A DNA stretch of 64,000 nucleotides from positions 58,908,501-58,972,500 of the forward strand of contig BRKX01000004.1 of assembly GCA_026008535.1 (NCBI GenBank). Direction: 5' to 3'. The stretch comes from Perilla frutescens (taxonomy: Eukaryota > Streptophyta > Magnoliopsida > Lamiales > Lamiaceae). The notes beneath the pieces were generated by a model. It had not been told where the DNA came from and made no database searches. It saw nothing but the letters and a program-made list of their open reading frames with translations. Each line of letters opens with the position of its first letter. Position 1 is the first letter of the stretch. Of the stretch, positions 12,077 through 24,296 are shown piece after piece. The translations under genes and the position numbers were made by a program.

Positions 12077-12888
12077 CTTGGTGCTTCCAAATAGTTCTTT
12101 CTTCAGGTCCGCGAGGTCATTATCAACTATCGAAGTCTCTACTAATGCAAACTGCAATCACAACCCTTATGTAAACATTCTGCATTGCTTTGCAACCCAA
12201 GTGTTGTATCTTTTGGTTTTCACAATATAAAGATAGCATCTACGATCTAACTACCTTTGCTTCAAGCTCGTCAGTGGATCGTTGATTAAGAACTTCTGAC
12301 TGAGATTCCATTGCCAAAACTGTTGAGCAATAAAAATGAATGGAGCTATTGTTCATATGAATCAAAGACTGATGCGGAAATTGATAGCAGATAATTGAAT
12401 TTACAAAACAAATCCCAGAAGTTTAAGATACCAAGAATGTTGACAATGTAGTTGGTTCATTGCTTTCTGCAAGTTTTATGGTTGCTTCTGAACCAAAATA
12501 ATACGAAAATTTGTTCCAAATCAACTAGTCAAAAAACCGATCACAAGAAAAAGTTGGAAATACAACATATTTTACGACTCAGCTCTTTCCAATTGCCATA
12601 ATGATCTTGAAGATCGAATATCCACAGATTAAGCACAACTTCAAAATCATCTAACAAATACTATCTCAACTGCTAGACAGGGTGGTTAAGGTGAAATTGT
12701 TGTGTTGATAAATTTTGGAAGCTGGTAGTAAAGAACTATTTTACAATAGATATAATAGACAGAAACTCACTTTGTAATAAAATATATTTAAATAGATCAG
12801 CTTACTTTTTTCTTCCATTATCTCGAAAGCTGAAAGAGCGCTACTTGTATTTACATTCCCCAACATCTCACTTACTTTTGTGACGGTC
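12077..12888 (-). pseudogene. Captured VIPP1 (IM30) gene fragment, three exons
   Basis: On the minus strand three exons follow each other: 12888-12806, 12319-12255 and 12151-12077. All have GT-AG borders, and the phases join correctly (1 base carried into 2 bases, then phase 0). The joined frame is open. It contains VSEMLGNVNTSSALSAF, then LAMESQSEVLNQRSTDELE, then NDLADLKKELFGSTK. This corresponds to the late helical region of VIPP1, the plastid inner-envelope/thylakoid membrane-remodelling protein of the PspA/ESCRT-III family. Upstream exons and the C-terminal exon were not found, so this is a transduplicated fragment, not a gene. It could still be transcribed from CACTA-1. Confidence 0.75.
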
Positions 12889-14089
12889 CTGAAAAAAGAT
12901 GGAGAGTTGCCTCCAATCAAAGTAAACTAAGAAAGATAAAACTGCAAATAGCAAAAGGAAGGTAACTAACTAACTAACTATGCAGTTAGTTACACAAGAG
13001 TTTATTGTTTGGTTTATCTCTTTTTAAACCGATTTCTTAATTGCGTTTCCATTCACTGAAAATCAGGCTATATTCAAGTTTGCAAGTTCACTATTCGATG
13101 CATTCTCAGCAGCTACATAGTATGTGAAAAAACATTCCTCATATTCTAATCATTACTCTTATATACACCATACTAACACAACATCACCTGTAAGGTTCTT
13201 AAAAAGTCCACACATCATGTTCTGACTACTACTAAAGGCATACAACATAGCCGTAAAGCCAGTCATAAACCCATTCCTAGCCAGTCATAAGCTCTTAATA
13301 GATAGCAGCAGCTCAAATAAATATGGCAGAGATCAACACTCATGTCTAGTCTGAAAAACAGAAAAATAAATTCTCACAAAAAAGTTCCTAATTACTTACT
13401 GTTTTTATCACAGATTATAAGAGGTCTTCCAAACAATTTATAAAGACGATTTATAGGATAACCCAAAGAAGAAAAATAAAGTTGAATCAAAGATGGATTA
13501 TTATCCTAGAAATTTTAGACACGAATCAAGAAATAGAAGTAAAACACTAATTTCAAAATATGGTTAAAAAGAGATAGATATAGACTACCACCACGACTGG
13601 GTCAGATACCGGCGAGAGACCACTGCTGATTGGGTCAGATACCACCGAGACCTCCATTGATTGACCTAGCTACGTAATGGCGAGAAGGTTTATCTAGGGC
13701 GCACATAGCGGGGATTCAGAATGAGAAATAGAGGGGGAAATGGTTAGCATTGAGCGAGGGAAGAATGTTCATGGATAGAAGAGAATTAGGGCCAATTTCA
13801 TTTCAACTGGGTGCGCGCGCATAAAGAGGATGGAGCAGGAGCAATGGTTTGGATTGAGCGAGAGAAGAGGGTGAGAACAATGCCGACCGGCGAAACTGCC
13901 GACGATTGACTCGACGACCGGAGAGAACGCGGGTAGAAGGGATCAACACCAATTTTTTTGAGAATTTTCTGAAATGTGAGCGCGGAATAGAAGTGATATC
14001 TAGATCTGTAATATTTTCAAGTTTAATAAGTGTAGAAGAATTAATTTTATTTTCAATTTTCATTTTAATATTCAGAAAAAAAAAATCTA
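12889..14089. other. CACTA-1 interior, no recognised gene
   Basis: AT-rich sequence. Around 13580-13970 it becomes GC-richer with short open frames on the minus strand (for example 14096-13803, 97 codons) that show no motif I recognise. It could be the 5' leader or first exon of the minus-strand CACTA transcript. Confidence 0.3.
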
Positions 14090-14275
14090 AATACAACGAT
14101 AAATTTTTTATCGTTACGTATAATTAGTGTATACACAACAGTGTTTGTATTACCGTTATGTTTATAAATGGGGGCACGCACATATGTAACAGTATTTTAA
14201 AAAATCATTGTCTTTTTTGTATATGTAACGGTAATTCAAAATTACCGTTGTGTATTTAGTGTTGTGTATGGCCTT
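14090..14275. repeat. CACTA-1 right subterminal repeat array
   Basis: Several ACCGTTGTGTA / TACAACGGT words up to the terminal TTTTTCTTGTAGTG, mirroring the left array. Confidence 0.75.
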
Positions 14276-14309
14276 TTTCTTGTAGTGGATAAATCTTTTG
14301 AGGAGACAA

Positions 14310-15060
14310 GTGTATCAGCATTCATGATATGCACTACAATATATGTAAGTGTTTCTCAAAAGTGTTTTTAAGAAAGTATGAAATGGGCGTTGTTGAAAAT
14401 ATTTGTCGTTGCACCTTTCCGAGCTGAGATAGAATGCGCGCAGAGGACTAGGCGCATAGATAATTCATGTATCATTTGCGCGCATGGCCACTGCACTCGG
14501 CAAAGTGTATCAGGGAAGTCCGTTTTTACAATTGCAACTTAATTGATTTAGTTAAAAGTGTATCGATATTGCAGATTTGTAAGTGTTACCCCAAAATCCA
14601 AAACAAATTATGAAAAGGGCGTTGTTTCCGATAAGGGAGCCGCACTCAGGGTACGCGGAGAAGTAATTCTTGTGACAAATGCCGCGCAGGTACCAGTCGC
14701 GCTTCACGTGCGCGCAAGGCTTCTGAAGCATGCAAAGTGTGTCAGCAAATTCAGCATTTAAAATCGAGCCTTAGTCGTTTGAGCGCAAAAGTTTATCGCC
14801 AGTTACTTTATGCATTAAAGTACATGTAAGTATTTCCCATACCCAAAACAAATGTACGAAATGGACGTTGTTGAAAATATCGTCCTTGAGCTTGTCCGAG
14901 CTGATAAGCAATGCACACGCAGGACGCCGTGCATATACTATGCGCACATTATATGCGCGCAAGGTCTCTGCACTCTGCATGTCCTATTTATGACTTCAAC
15001 GGTTATAATTCCTTTATGCGGTGAAAATACAGTTCCTTCTTTTTCTTGCTATATAAAATA
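14310..15060 (+). repeat. Tandem array of about 240-bp units (MULE-1)
   Basis: Three diverged units start near 14340, 14575 and 14822, with spacings of about 234 and 247 bp. Each runs TGTAAGTRTTYC, GGGCGTTGTT, a GCGCGCA-rich core, CTCTGCA, AAGTGTRTCRGC. A partial fourth unit is at 16080-16220. Open frames of 60-72 codons inside are by-products of the repeat. Confidence 0.7.
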
Positions 15061-15369
15061 TGAAAAATAGTTATATGAATGATCATAATCGCTGCATACA
15101 TTGAACTGTCACTTCCCCTACTTGTCTTCACGTACGATAACATTAAAAGACGTGCTCAATAGTGATGTATACTAGTGAGAACAACTGTATACATTTTGAT
15201 GTAGTTTGTTTTTTATGTGACATAAAGCGGTCCAATCCGAATTGTTGCTTCTCTTACCTCTTATCTAAGAGTAGGTTGCCAGGCGCTGTTGGTGATATAT
15301 GTTGACCACACATTCTTCGATAGGAATACAACATTACTTCCCAACACCCATAAATATGAGTCCTCATAT

Positions 15370-15800
15370 AGTAAACCATATTCCGAGCTTTGTAAACTTC
15401 TTCACCCGTTTTCTTTATCCTGAATTCAAGGCCTGAAAGTCAAGGTGCTTTTGTTGTGTCGAGGTTTCGGGGTAAAGAAAGCGGGGAAGAGGTTTAGGAA
15501 TTCCGGTTCAAATGCACATATTGAAGCTGTTATCATTTCAAATTGGTCACTTCTCCTCACTTTTGGCTTATATTGTAAACCTTATTCCGATCTTCGTAAA
15601 CATCTTATCCGATTTTCGTCCTGTTGAAAGCATGGTAAATATTTTCTTCGGTCTCCTTGATGTCGAAAGTGCACCATGTCAAGGTTTGTTGATTGTGTGA
15701 CGCTTTCGGCATCAGGAGACTGGAGAAGAAGTTTACGAAATCCGCTTCAAGTGCACAATTGAAAATTCTGTATCTCGAATTTTTCACGTCTCCTTCTCAT
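15370..15800 (+). repeat. Imperfect tandem duplication, about 220 bp
   Basis: The blocks ATTCCGAKCTTYGTAAAC, GTCAAGGT, GGAGAAGA / GGGAAGAGG and TTCAARTGCACA occur twice in order (from about 15378 and from about 15578). No convincing gene in 15061-16290. Confidence 0.5.
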
Positions 15801-16286
15801 TTTCTTCTCCAATTTTCAATAAGTTCCATGACTGGATATCACCTATGAGGTACGTGATGATTGGAGAAGAAATTGAGGAGGAGAAATGAGCACTTTGGAT
15901 GGTGCCCATGCTCGCTGGAAAAGTGGAAAACATTCCCCCAATGCAAAAACCTTAGGATTTGGCTTTGGGAAAATGTTTTACACTTAACTAGTCATTGAAA
16001 GGGTTAGTCCTTCATGCCACTTGCTTCTATGATGTATAATTTGTTCCTCTTAATTAATTATTTTGTTATTAAATTGATCTTTATGCGCGCACAACTGGCC
16101 CGCAGAATTTGCGCGTAGGGCCTCTACAATCGGCAAAGTGTATCGGCAAATTAATTATTTACAACCGCCACTCAATCGATTGAAAAAAATATTGTATCGG
16201 CATTTCGTACATTGCACTAAACTTCATGCACGTGGTCCATATTATATACGTTTATGGGATGCCCATAGATAATATGCATGTATTTA

Positions 16287-16290
<4 letters not shown>

Positions 16291-16319
<29 letters not shown>

Positions 16320-16320
16320 C
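16291..16320. repeat. (TA)n microsatellite
   Basis: An uninterrupted run of about 14 TA units. The flanking stretch 16321-17910 has only short unassignable frames (for example 16564-16800, 78 codons, no motif) and no recognised gene. Confidence 0.85.
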
Positions 16321-17913
16321 CAAACACGAATCTTGGAGTCCACATCAAGGTGTGGAGGTGGGAGTTAGATCGAGATTCGGTGTGAAGTTTCAAATTAAAG
16401 GCGGCTCTTGCGTTATCCCCCTCTTTTTTTAATAAGTTAATACCATTTCCCCCACTCCAAATTTGCAGATTACACACAAATTCTAGATTAACAAACACGA
16501 GCACAAATATTTAGTTTATCGGATTCTCGATAATTTAATCAAATTATTCCCAAGCCTTCAGTAATGGAGTGGTCCACATACGAAGAAATAGTTTTCATTT
16601 CCATGCTTCATATGAGCCTATGGTGGGTCGACGTCAACGATAACTACGATGTTGCGGACACCCTAACAAACATGGTTTTGTCCATGAGCACGGCACTTTG
16701 CCGACGCTTCAGGATGGTGAACTTGGTGTTGAAGCTTAATGAACTCAGAAGTTCATCCACCACAAGGGCTTCCAGACACTGTTTCCAACGAGAGTCATAG
16801 AAGTAAGCAGCTTGCGGTGGCGACATTTTAGGGTTTTTATCGAGTGATTTCTTCTAAGGCAATGCTAAGCTTAAATATCCGAAACCCACACCTTACAAAT
16901 CATATACGACATGGTGGGCAAAGTTAAAGCTGGGAAAAGTAAAAGCCAACAGATTACCCTACACAGAAGTGCTACGTCATCAATTCAGTCCTTCTCAATT
17001 CTTTTTACACGTTTTAATTAGGAAAATACATTGAGAAATACAATCAACATAAATCATTTTTCCATTGCGTGATTCATATAATGCGTCAAGGACTTGCGTG
17101 CAGAGGTTCACGTATAAACCCTCTCATCGGCCAAGTGCATGTGTATTGGATGAATTGACATCGACACTACATCAGTCCCAATACAAACTTAATCGGCGAA
17201 TTTTTTGCGAAGTTTACAACATATGTTGATTACTTAAGGTACCCTTTCGAATACATGAAGCTTCAGGAGAATTTTCCCATGAAGAAGAAATCGTGTGCAA
17301 ACGTTCGCCGATTGAGACATGGTTAATCAATCGTGCATCGGCGTTGATTGTGATACCATCGACCCCACATCGGTGTCACAAATGGGTTATGGCCATGTAT
17401 TTATTTACTTAAAAAACTAGATTTCATGTATTAGAGCGTTAAATTACATGTGAATTCTGATGTTGCACTGATTGTAACCAATTCCATTAACAACACTGTC
17501 AAGCTTGCACACTGTTTATTGCGCGGCATCACTAGGTGCACAACTTAAACGCGTATTCTCCCTGTTATCGCCATTTTTTCGGTTCAACTAATAAAATAAT
17601 CGACGTAAATGTTTACAGAATATGCTTAGTTACAATATCAAGATTTTATTCTTGATTTGACAATACGCAATGCATCGTTCTCAGCAAAATCTTGTTGCGC
17701 ATGGGATTACTATTCACGCGTGATACTTTGCACGCGTATTCCGAGGAGTAGCGCACAGGCCTTTTTCTGAGTTGTCAACAAAAGTGCGAGCAATCCCATT
17801 TACTATAGCAGCTACAACAGCAGGTCTGTAAGTTTATATTATTATAAGTATTTAGTAACACAAAATGATAAAACTAGGAGATTCCATATAAATTATCAGC
17901 AGTCAGACAATTA

Positions 17914-18671
17914 ATGTTCACAAACCACCCTCCTTGCAACCAACTTACCCATAACCCTCAACAAATAATGGTGCCCCATACGATAAATCAGACTGACACC
18001 TTCTATGTTAGGCCATGGACGCACCACCGTAAGGCCTTTGTACTGTCCCTGCTGCAAGTTGAGAAAAAAAAACATAAGTGGATACCAGGTGAACACGACG
18101 CCAACAAGAAGTGCCTGCCGAAAGTGCGCGCCATTATGAAAAAATATCATGATGTAGATATTCCGCTGGAAGCGTATGTGGCGAAGGTTAGGGAGTGGAA
18201 CGACCGGTACAACGCATTCAATTGCCTACTGTCACTGTCGGACGTGCAGTACCATGAGCGCCTAAACTATATCAATACTTTGCGAGCCCGATGGACTGAC
18301 TTGTTGCTGGTAATTTACCATTATTTTATTAATGTTGAATAACTGTTCATCTTTAATATTAACATCGCAGTATTATATACTTTTTCTCCCCAACATTGAT
18401 ACTCAACATAAGGCTTATTGTCGCGCGCATGTAGGATAACGAATTCATCCAGCACTACATGGATGAGGGGGAGGTTAATTGGGAAATGCGTAGAGACCTC
18501 TTCCATGTGGTTATTAATCTGGCATCTGACAGTGCTTTATTCTATGTTCCGACGCCTGAGCCCTCATCTGACGATGGCGGTGGAAACTATCAAAGTGAGC
18601 CACCTAGCTACTACGCTAGTGCAGTTCCTGATGCAAGTGGCTCTCAAACTGGTGAGAGTAGCTATGCTTGA
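17914..18671 (+). CDS. Intact two-exon gene in MULE-1, possibly a SANT/Myb-like domain protein
   Basis: Exon 1 is 17914-18309 (132 codons, ending TDLLL) and exon 2 is 18435-18671. The intron runs GTAATT...TGTAG and keeps phase 0. The joined product is 210 residues with no internal stop. It contains RPWTHHRKAFVLSLL, a basic stretch, VAKVREWNDRYNAF with spaced aromatics, and a second helix-like block (DNEFIQHYMDEGEVNW). The tail is Ser/Gly/Asp/Tyr-rich. The spacing of Trp and hydrophobic residues resembles Myb/SANT-like DNA-binding domains that occur in transposon-linked plant proteins, but I cannot confirm the family. It lies between the two CACTA insertions, downstream of the dead transposase. 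No equivalent was seen in MULE-2, so it may be cargo or a second MULE-1 gene. Confidence 0.55.
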
Positions 18672-18679
18672 AGCTGATG

Positions 18680-19501
18680 GTGGGCCGGTATTTCCCTCCC
18701 TCCCCTTGTTGATGTTCCTCCCATTTCAGCTCTTGTGATGTTTTTGTATTGAACAATCAGCGGCTGCTTGTGTTTATGTCTCAATTTTTTCTTATCTTTT
18801 TATGTTGAACAAATTAATCATCCTACATTTATGTTTATTTTCTCAGTTTTTTTAATGTTGAACATGTTTCACTCCCTCCATTTATGTTTATGTTTTTCAT
18901 GGTTGTGGTCTTTTCATTTTTTACATATACTCCCTGTAGTGGATTAAAAACAATGCACGCTTGACCATGGGTCTTTGCGAGCACGGTGCCTAACCCGCAT
19001 GCGTGCCCAAATTTAATGTTGCGCACTTCTAGTCGCTCGTATATGACTGCGCGCTTAATTCCAGCGAGCATTAAAAAAACCCTAACACGTGGGCGCAACT
19101 TAGTAAGTGTAGCCCATATTTTACCCATTCTTTACTAAAAACTAAAATAGTACACAATAAACAATACAAATATAAACCATATATCAACTTTGCCGATTAC
19201 AAATATATTTACACCCATCGTCATCCGATCTCAATATTCATGTGCCTTTGAGAAATGCCGATCAATGTTCATTGTGCGAATTGTGTGCGCGTCATTTTAC
19301 CATTCCAATAATTACTTCATCAATATTCAAAGTAACATTATGTGAGATATATGTGGTTGTTGATAATCGTATACGAAAGACAGACCTTAGCCGATAATGA
19401 GTCAAATTCTTACTGATGAAAGGGCCTTAGTGTGTCTCGATTGATTTTATTGTGCCAACCATCATAATTGATGACATTGCTTTTAATAATAAAGTGCAAG
19501 T
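18680..19501. other. MULE-1 interior without a recognised gene
   Basis: T-rich 3' flank of the two-exon gene, then another GCGCGC/GCGCAAC-rich patch (18950-19090). No supported coding region up to the CACTA-2 insertion. Confidence 0.4.
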
Positions 19502-19539
19502 TGGCACTACAAGAAAAATGGACATAGACAGCAACGCTT

Positions 19540-19770
19540 ACACAACGGGTTTTTTGCAAAACCGTTGTCTATTCATAAAAGACAACGGTTTTTTAAAAAA
19601 CCGTTGTGTATGTGCGTGTATCGGATTTTTAAGACAACGGTTTTCAAAAAAACCGTTGTCTTCAAGTGTTTTTTATTTTCTTAAGACAGCGGTCAGAGAA
19701 TACCCCTTGTCTATGAGCGTGTATGGTTTTCTTAAGACAACGGCTAGAGAAGATCCCTTGTCTATGAGCG
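19540..19770. repeat. CACTA-2 left subterminal repeat array
   Basis: Closely spaced GACAACGG and CCGTTGTCT words, several forming short palindromes around a T/A-rich centre. Confidence 0.8.
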
Positions 19771-19945
19771 CACTTTTAATTTATTTAAAATTTAAAAATA
19801 ATATTGAGAAACCAAAAAATTGTGTTTAAGAGGATTCAAACCCAAGTTGAATGAAAATAATTGAAGTCTCTCTGACCATCTGCACCACTCAATTTCGTTT
19901 TTAATTTTTAGTAAAGATATTTTAATATATCCAATAGAAATTGTG

Positions 19946-19966
19946 TTTTTTTTGGGGGGGGGGGGG
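19946..19966 (+). repeat. T8-G13 homopolymer junction
   Basis: Eight T (19946-19953) are followed by 13 consecutive G (19954-19966). It is a likely length-unstable or assembly-sensitive tract. Confidence 0.9.
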
Positions 19967-20066
19967 AATTCAACATATATCTAAAATCTGAGCGGCTAGC
20001 CCTAATCTTCTTCCAATTTCATAGCTCCAAAATTAGCGAGCCCGAGCCAAAATTAGCCCTAATCCC

Positions 20067-20277
20067 CAATCGCCTTCATCATCTTGTTCGTCTTCATCAT
20101 CTTCTTGGGCATCTTGTTTGTCGGCAATTAGGTGTTGGAGAGCAGCTTGGGTGTTCGAGAACAGAAGCGTCACTGGAACAATCGCCTTCATCATCTTGTT
20201 TGTCAGAAATTGGGTGTTGGAGAGCAGCTTGGGTGTTCAAGACGCAGAGGCGTCACTTGAATAGGCGTCACTGCTAC
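20067..20277 (+). repeat. Tandem duplication in the CACTA-2 leader
   Basis: Blocks CGCCTTCATCATCTTGTT, TGGGTGTTGG-type, AGAGCAGCTTGGGTGTTC and GCGTCACT occur twice about 115 bp apart. The following 20300-22240 is AT-rich and has no recognised coding exon. Confidence 0.65.
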
Positions 20278-22267
20278 AGGCTTGAAAGTTTTGCAACGTA
20301 AAGGTGAGTTCAAGTTTTTTTATTTTATTAAATTCACAAGTTGCTTTCTGGTGTTTTACTAGAGAAGTGGATCAATTCTTTTCCTTTGGTATTGGGTTTA
20401 AGCGATAATATAGAAATATGTTTGTTTGAACTGGTTCCATTTTCTTGTGCAGCAAAATTTTCAGAAAACACCAATAAGGGTTCTCCATCGTCGAAGTCCA
20501 TTAGAACGTGATAGAACCATACATTGGTAGGAAAGTTCTACATTAGAAAGTAGTAATTTTTCTCCTTCGTAGTTTGATTTACTTCTATCTCACATTTCAG
20601 GATGAGAATAGAGAGGGTAGCTGGTAGTTCTCAATATTTTCTGCTACACTTGTGCACACATGTTAAGTATCTTAGTCTCAGTGTATGATTGATTCTACAT
20701 ATTCTGTCTGAAAACTCTCCACACCATTCATCTACTATTTCTTTCAAACTCATAGCTCAATTAGGGTTGAGAGAGAACTTCAGAATATTAAATATAATAC
20801 TTAAATATAAAGAGAAGTTAATACATTTTCTGAAATTCTTTGCTTGTGGTATTTGCTTCTGCTGAAACCTCAGAGGTTCATCCTTAGAGGAAACCTGATA
20901 AATGTTGTTGATTATAACAATAAGGCCCAACTTATTCAATTTAACAAATTACAGTTAGAATAATCCTCTGCTTATTGGTTTTTATGGTTAATGTGCTAAA
21001 TATAATTTATAATTGTATTTTACTTCAAATTGAAGAGCTGCCTAGATAGAGTAGATTGAGCTAGGACACTTCTGATTTCCTGAGAAGTGTATGTAGTTCA
21101 ACTATGCAGTTAATATTGAACTATTTAGTTGAGGAAGTTGTCTCCATATGTGTTTTGTATTTGAGATATCATTTTGTAATAATTCAAATCTGAAAATCAA
21201 GTGAAGAACTCCAATCAAAACCAAGAAATCCTAGTAAAATCGATCCAACTAATACTACATTAAGGAGTTGAAAATGGAGAACTGGATTAGTAGCTTATAA
21301 TAGCTGTCAATTAATTTTCTGCAAATTATTAGACAAATTAAAACACAAATATAATGCTGCAATAAAACTAAGATTGATGAGGATAAAAATCCACATTTTA
21401 GCCCATTTGATTTTTAAGGTGGAGCAAATAGTTCCAAGACTCTGCCTTCTTCTCTGTACTTCACCCTTTTTTGTTGATTCTCCCACTTCATATAAACTAG
21501 ATTAACTTTAATTTCACTTACTTTAATGGCATTGTGATGGATTTAATGCTTGATTTTTTCTAGTTTCATTGGAAATAGTATATACACTATTCAACTTTTT
21601 TTTTAATCTGAATTTTGTTAAAAAAATGAAAAAACAATCAAACAAAGCAACTTTTTGGGACACCATAGCCGATCAATTTTTTATTTTTCTTTCTTTTCCC
21701 TTTTACCTAAAAATAAAAGCAGGTGCTCCACGAAAATGATCTGTATCCCTCATTTTTTTATTTATAATGAGGGTAAACCCGCGATCACTAATGTATCAAT
21801 TTTGTTAACAGGTTATGAAAGCTTTATACGAGAGATTGTGAGAGAAAGTGGATTTTGACCCCGAATGTGAGAGAAAGTGGATTTTGACAGTGGTAAAACT
21901 ATCTAAACTTTTTACATTTTGAAAGAACTATTGATGCATGCAATTCAATAGTAAGCATATTTAATAAATTATGGCTTTCAATTTCAGATTTTCTCTTATT
22001 AAGTTGTGATATTATCCATCCATTTACTAAGTTTAACAATTATTGATCTAATTGTATAGAAATCAATCACGTTGTTCTTTTTTTATATTAATTCAATGTA
22101 TGCACTAGATTTAAGTTAACTAGACTATCTCTAAAAAAAACTTAACTAGACTAATATGCCCTCTAAAACCCAAGACCTATTACAAGTTCTGGTAGAATTT
22201 TATAATTAACTAGATATAATTTGTCATTATTTAGGTACGTTGTTGGGTGATTGATTCTTTATCCAAA

Positions 22268-23462
22268 ATGGATAAAGAGTGGATGTCCAAGAATAGATTA
22301 TCTCGTGAATATGAAGATAGGGTAGAATCTTTTCTAAAATTTGCACTGCAGAATGCGAGAGATTCTAACCAAATACCATGTTCCTGTGCAAAATGTGGTA
22401 ATTTGAAAAAGAAAAATGAAGTAACCATAAGGGCACACTTATTTTGTCATGGTATGGATCTAACATACAATACATGAAAATTTCATGGGGAGAAAACGGG
22501 GCCTGCAAACATAGTGAATGACTTAGATAAAATAGAGCTAGGTTATCAATATGAGTAAGATGATCCTATTGATATGGTTCGTGATGCGTATCAGACATTT
22601 CAAGAGAATCCAACTAAATTTACGAAGTTACTTGAAGATTCCGACAAGCTCCTATATCCTGGTAATGGAAAATTCACAAAGTTGACAACAATTGTAAAAT
22701 TGTTGTTAAGAAAAGGATGGTCAAGTGGCTTGGCCAACGAACTTAATGGATGGTCAAGTGGCCTGGCCTGGAAAATTCATGTAGCCTGGCCAACGAACTT
22801 AGTGACACTAACAGGAAAGGTAAAATTTAATATACATATTTAATTTATTACACATACAAAAGAGCAAAATATTTATTTATATAGTTATTAGATGCCTACG
22901 AACAAGAAAAGAATGGAGAAGGTGAAGAAGAGGATGGTCAAGTGCTATGACTCATTGCCTTCATCATTAAAAGTATTGTATTGCTATGGTGAGAATTTTT
23001 TATGGGTGGAGAAGGAATATTCATTTCATTGGAGGAGGATCTCTTTAGCCATGACTTTCAACTTACTATACATTTTGAAGACATCATCCCTTTTTGTGAT
23101 TTGGAGCCAATTTCTGGAAATTGTATAACATTATACTTATGGTAAGCTTTTGTTAAAGTGATATTATTTTACAATAATAATTGTATGTAAATTTTAATAC
23201 ATTAAGCTATAATAAATTACTTGTACATTATTAGGAACTTGTTCAAAAAATTGAAGGGGGAGAGCCGAATTGGATGCCAATTTGTAGATCCATTTCTGGT
23301 ATCACATGCACCAAAGACTCTAGCAACTGAACGAGCACGTGCTTTAGCACATAGGTTAGATGGTGTATCATCGAATCAGCTAGTGATAGTTAAATCTAAT
23401 GTTGGGTAAGTTAGAAATTTAGTTCTTCATAATTCATAGTTGATATTTTTATCAATTTTGTG

Positions 23463-23493
<31 letters not shown>

Positions 23494-24126
23494 GTTTGTT
23501 GAATTATCCAACATTGGGTTCTTACAGTGATCGATCCCCACAAGGAGGTTGTGTCTTTCTTTGAAACCCTTAGGCATCAAATCCGTGAAGACGATTGGAA
23601 AATGATTGTGAACATGTAAGATTTAAATTTTGTACTCCATATATATTTTGTTGAATATAATGGTGCATTCATTATGGTTGATTTTATATGGTTTTGTAGG
23701 GCGTTGACTATGTTTAATGCAACGTTATGGCGAAAAGGTAAAAAAAATCCAACTTGGGAAGTGATAAAGGTATGTAAAATTGACATTAAATATTATATAT
23801 TTGTATTTTATCCACTAACGTTTATATTTTTTTACCATATGCTCCTCTTCAACTCGATTCAAAACAATGCGGGTATTTCATAATGCGTTATATGAAAGAA
23901 ATCGTTGAAGAACTTAAATCGATTGGCTTCATCTCTCTGAGATCACATGTAAGAAATATTTAAGATAAGATCTTTTGAGTTTTTTAAGTTAGTTTGGAAA
24001 GGAAATAATCATTCAACACACTAATATAATATATTTCTTTCTTAGTTTGAAAAAAGAAATTACTCTAAAGAGGAGATTGATGAAGTTCGCATTGAGTGGG
24101 CAACTTGTGTGCTTGATTATATATAG
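22268..24126 (+). pseudogene. CACTA-2 TNP2-type gene remnant: N-terminal domain plus C48 peptidase
   Basis: The N-terminus from 22268 (MDKEWMSKNRLSREYEDRV ... CSCAKCGN) is the transposase-associated domain that precedes TNP2 in plant CACTA proteins. A TGA at 22475 replaces a likely Trp, and a second stop follows near 22556. After KLLYPGNGKFTKL (about 22665) the sequence falls into a short local duplication, and the TNP2 core is absent. The C48 (Ulp1-like) peptidase then appears as split exons: around 22895-23130 (SGNCI-type region), 23233-23409 (GCQFVDPF), 23527-23616 (VIDPHKEVVSFF), 23700-23769, 23846-23948 (SKQCGYFIMRYM with the catalytic Cys) and 24049-24126 (YSKEEIDEVRIEWATCV, stop). Confidence 0.75.
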
Positions 24127-24296
24127 AACAATGCTTAAGGTATGATTTTTCTAGCTTCATACGATCATTTTCGCATTATGTATTACATGGTCGTGTTTGT
24201 ATTCTTGACTTTGAAGTGAGATTGTGTTGAATGAATTTGAGTAGTACATCTTGATTTGTTGCAGAAGTTGGAAATTTGCTAATTTATCATCCATGA

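Larger units (their letters stand above)
8450..14287 (-). mobile_element. CACTA-1: non-autonomous CACTA (En/Spm) transposon
   Basis: Starts CACTACAAGAAAAA and ends with the reverse complement TTTTTCTTGTAGTG. The 3-bp target duplication is GAT (8447-8449 and 14288-14290). Length is 5838 bp. Both ends carry arrays of ACCGTTGT/ACAACGGT words (8465-9000 and 14090-14275), the typical CACTA subterminal binding-site arrangement. No transposase domain was found. Coding remnants are two copies of the last C48-peptidase exon on the minus strand, a captured VIPP1 fragment (-) and a possible AAA-ATPase exon (+). The rest (9000-14090) is AT-rich, and I recognise nothing more in it. Confidence 0.9.

Noticed and set aside
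12893..12925. Plus-strand KKDGELPP, which resembles the VIPP1 segment after the captured exons
   Set aside because: It lies on the opposite strand and coincides with the polypyrimidine tract of the first captured exon; most likely chance.
13803..14127. Overlapping open frames of 97 and 73 codons near the CACTA-1 right end
   Set aside because: No motif, opposite strands of the same DNA, and low-complexity ends.
16564..16826. 78-codon plus frame and 60-codon minus frame
   Set aside because: No recognised motif, no splice context, overlapping on both strands.
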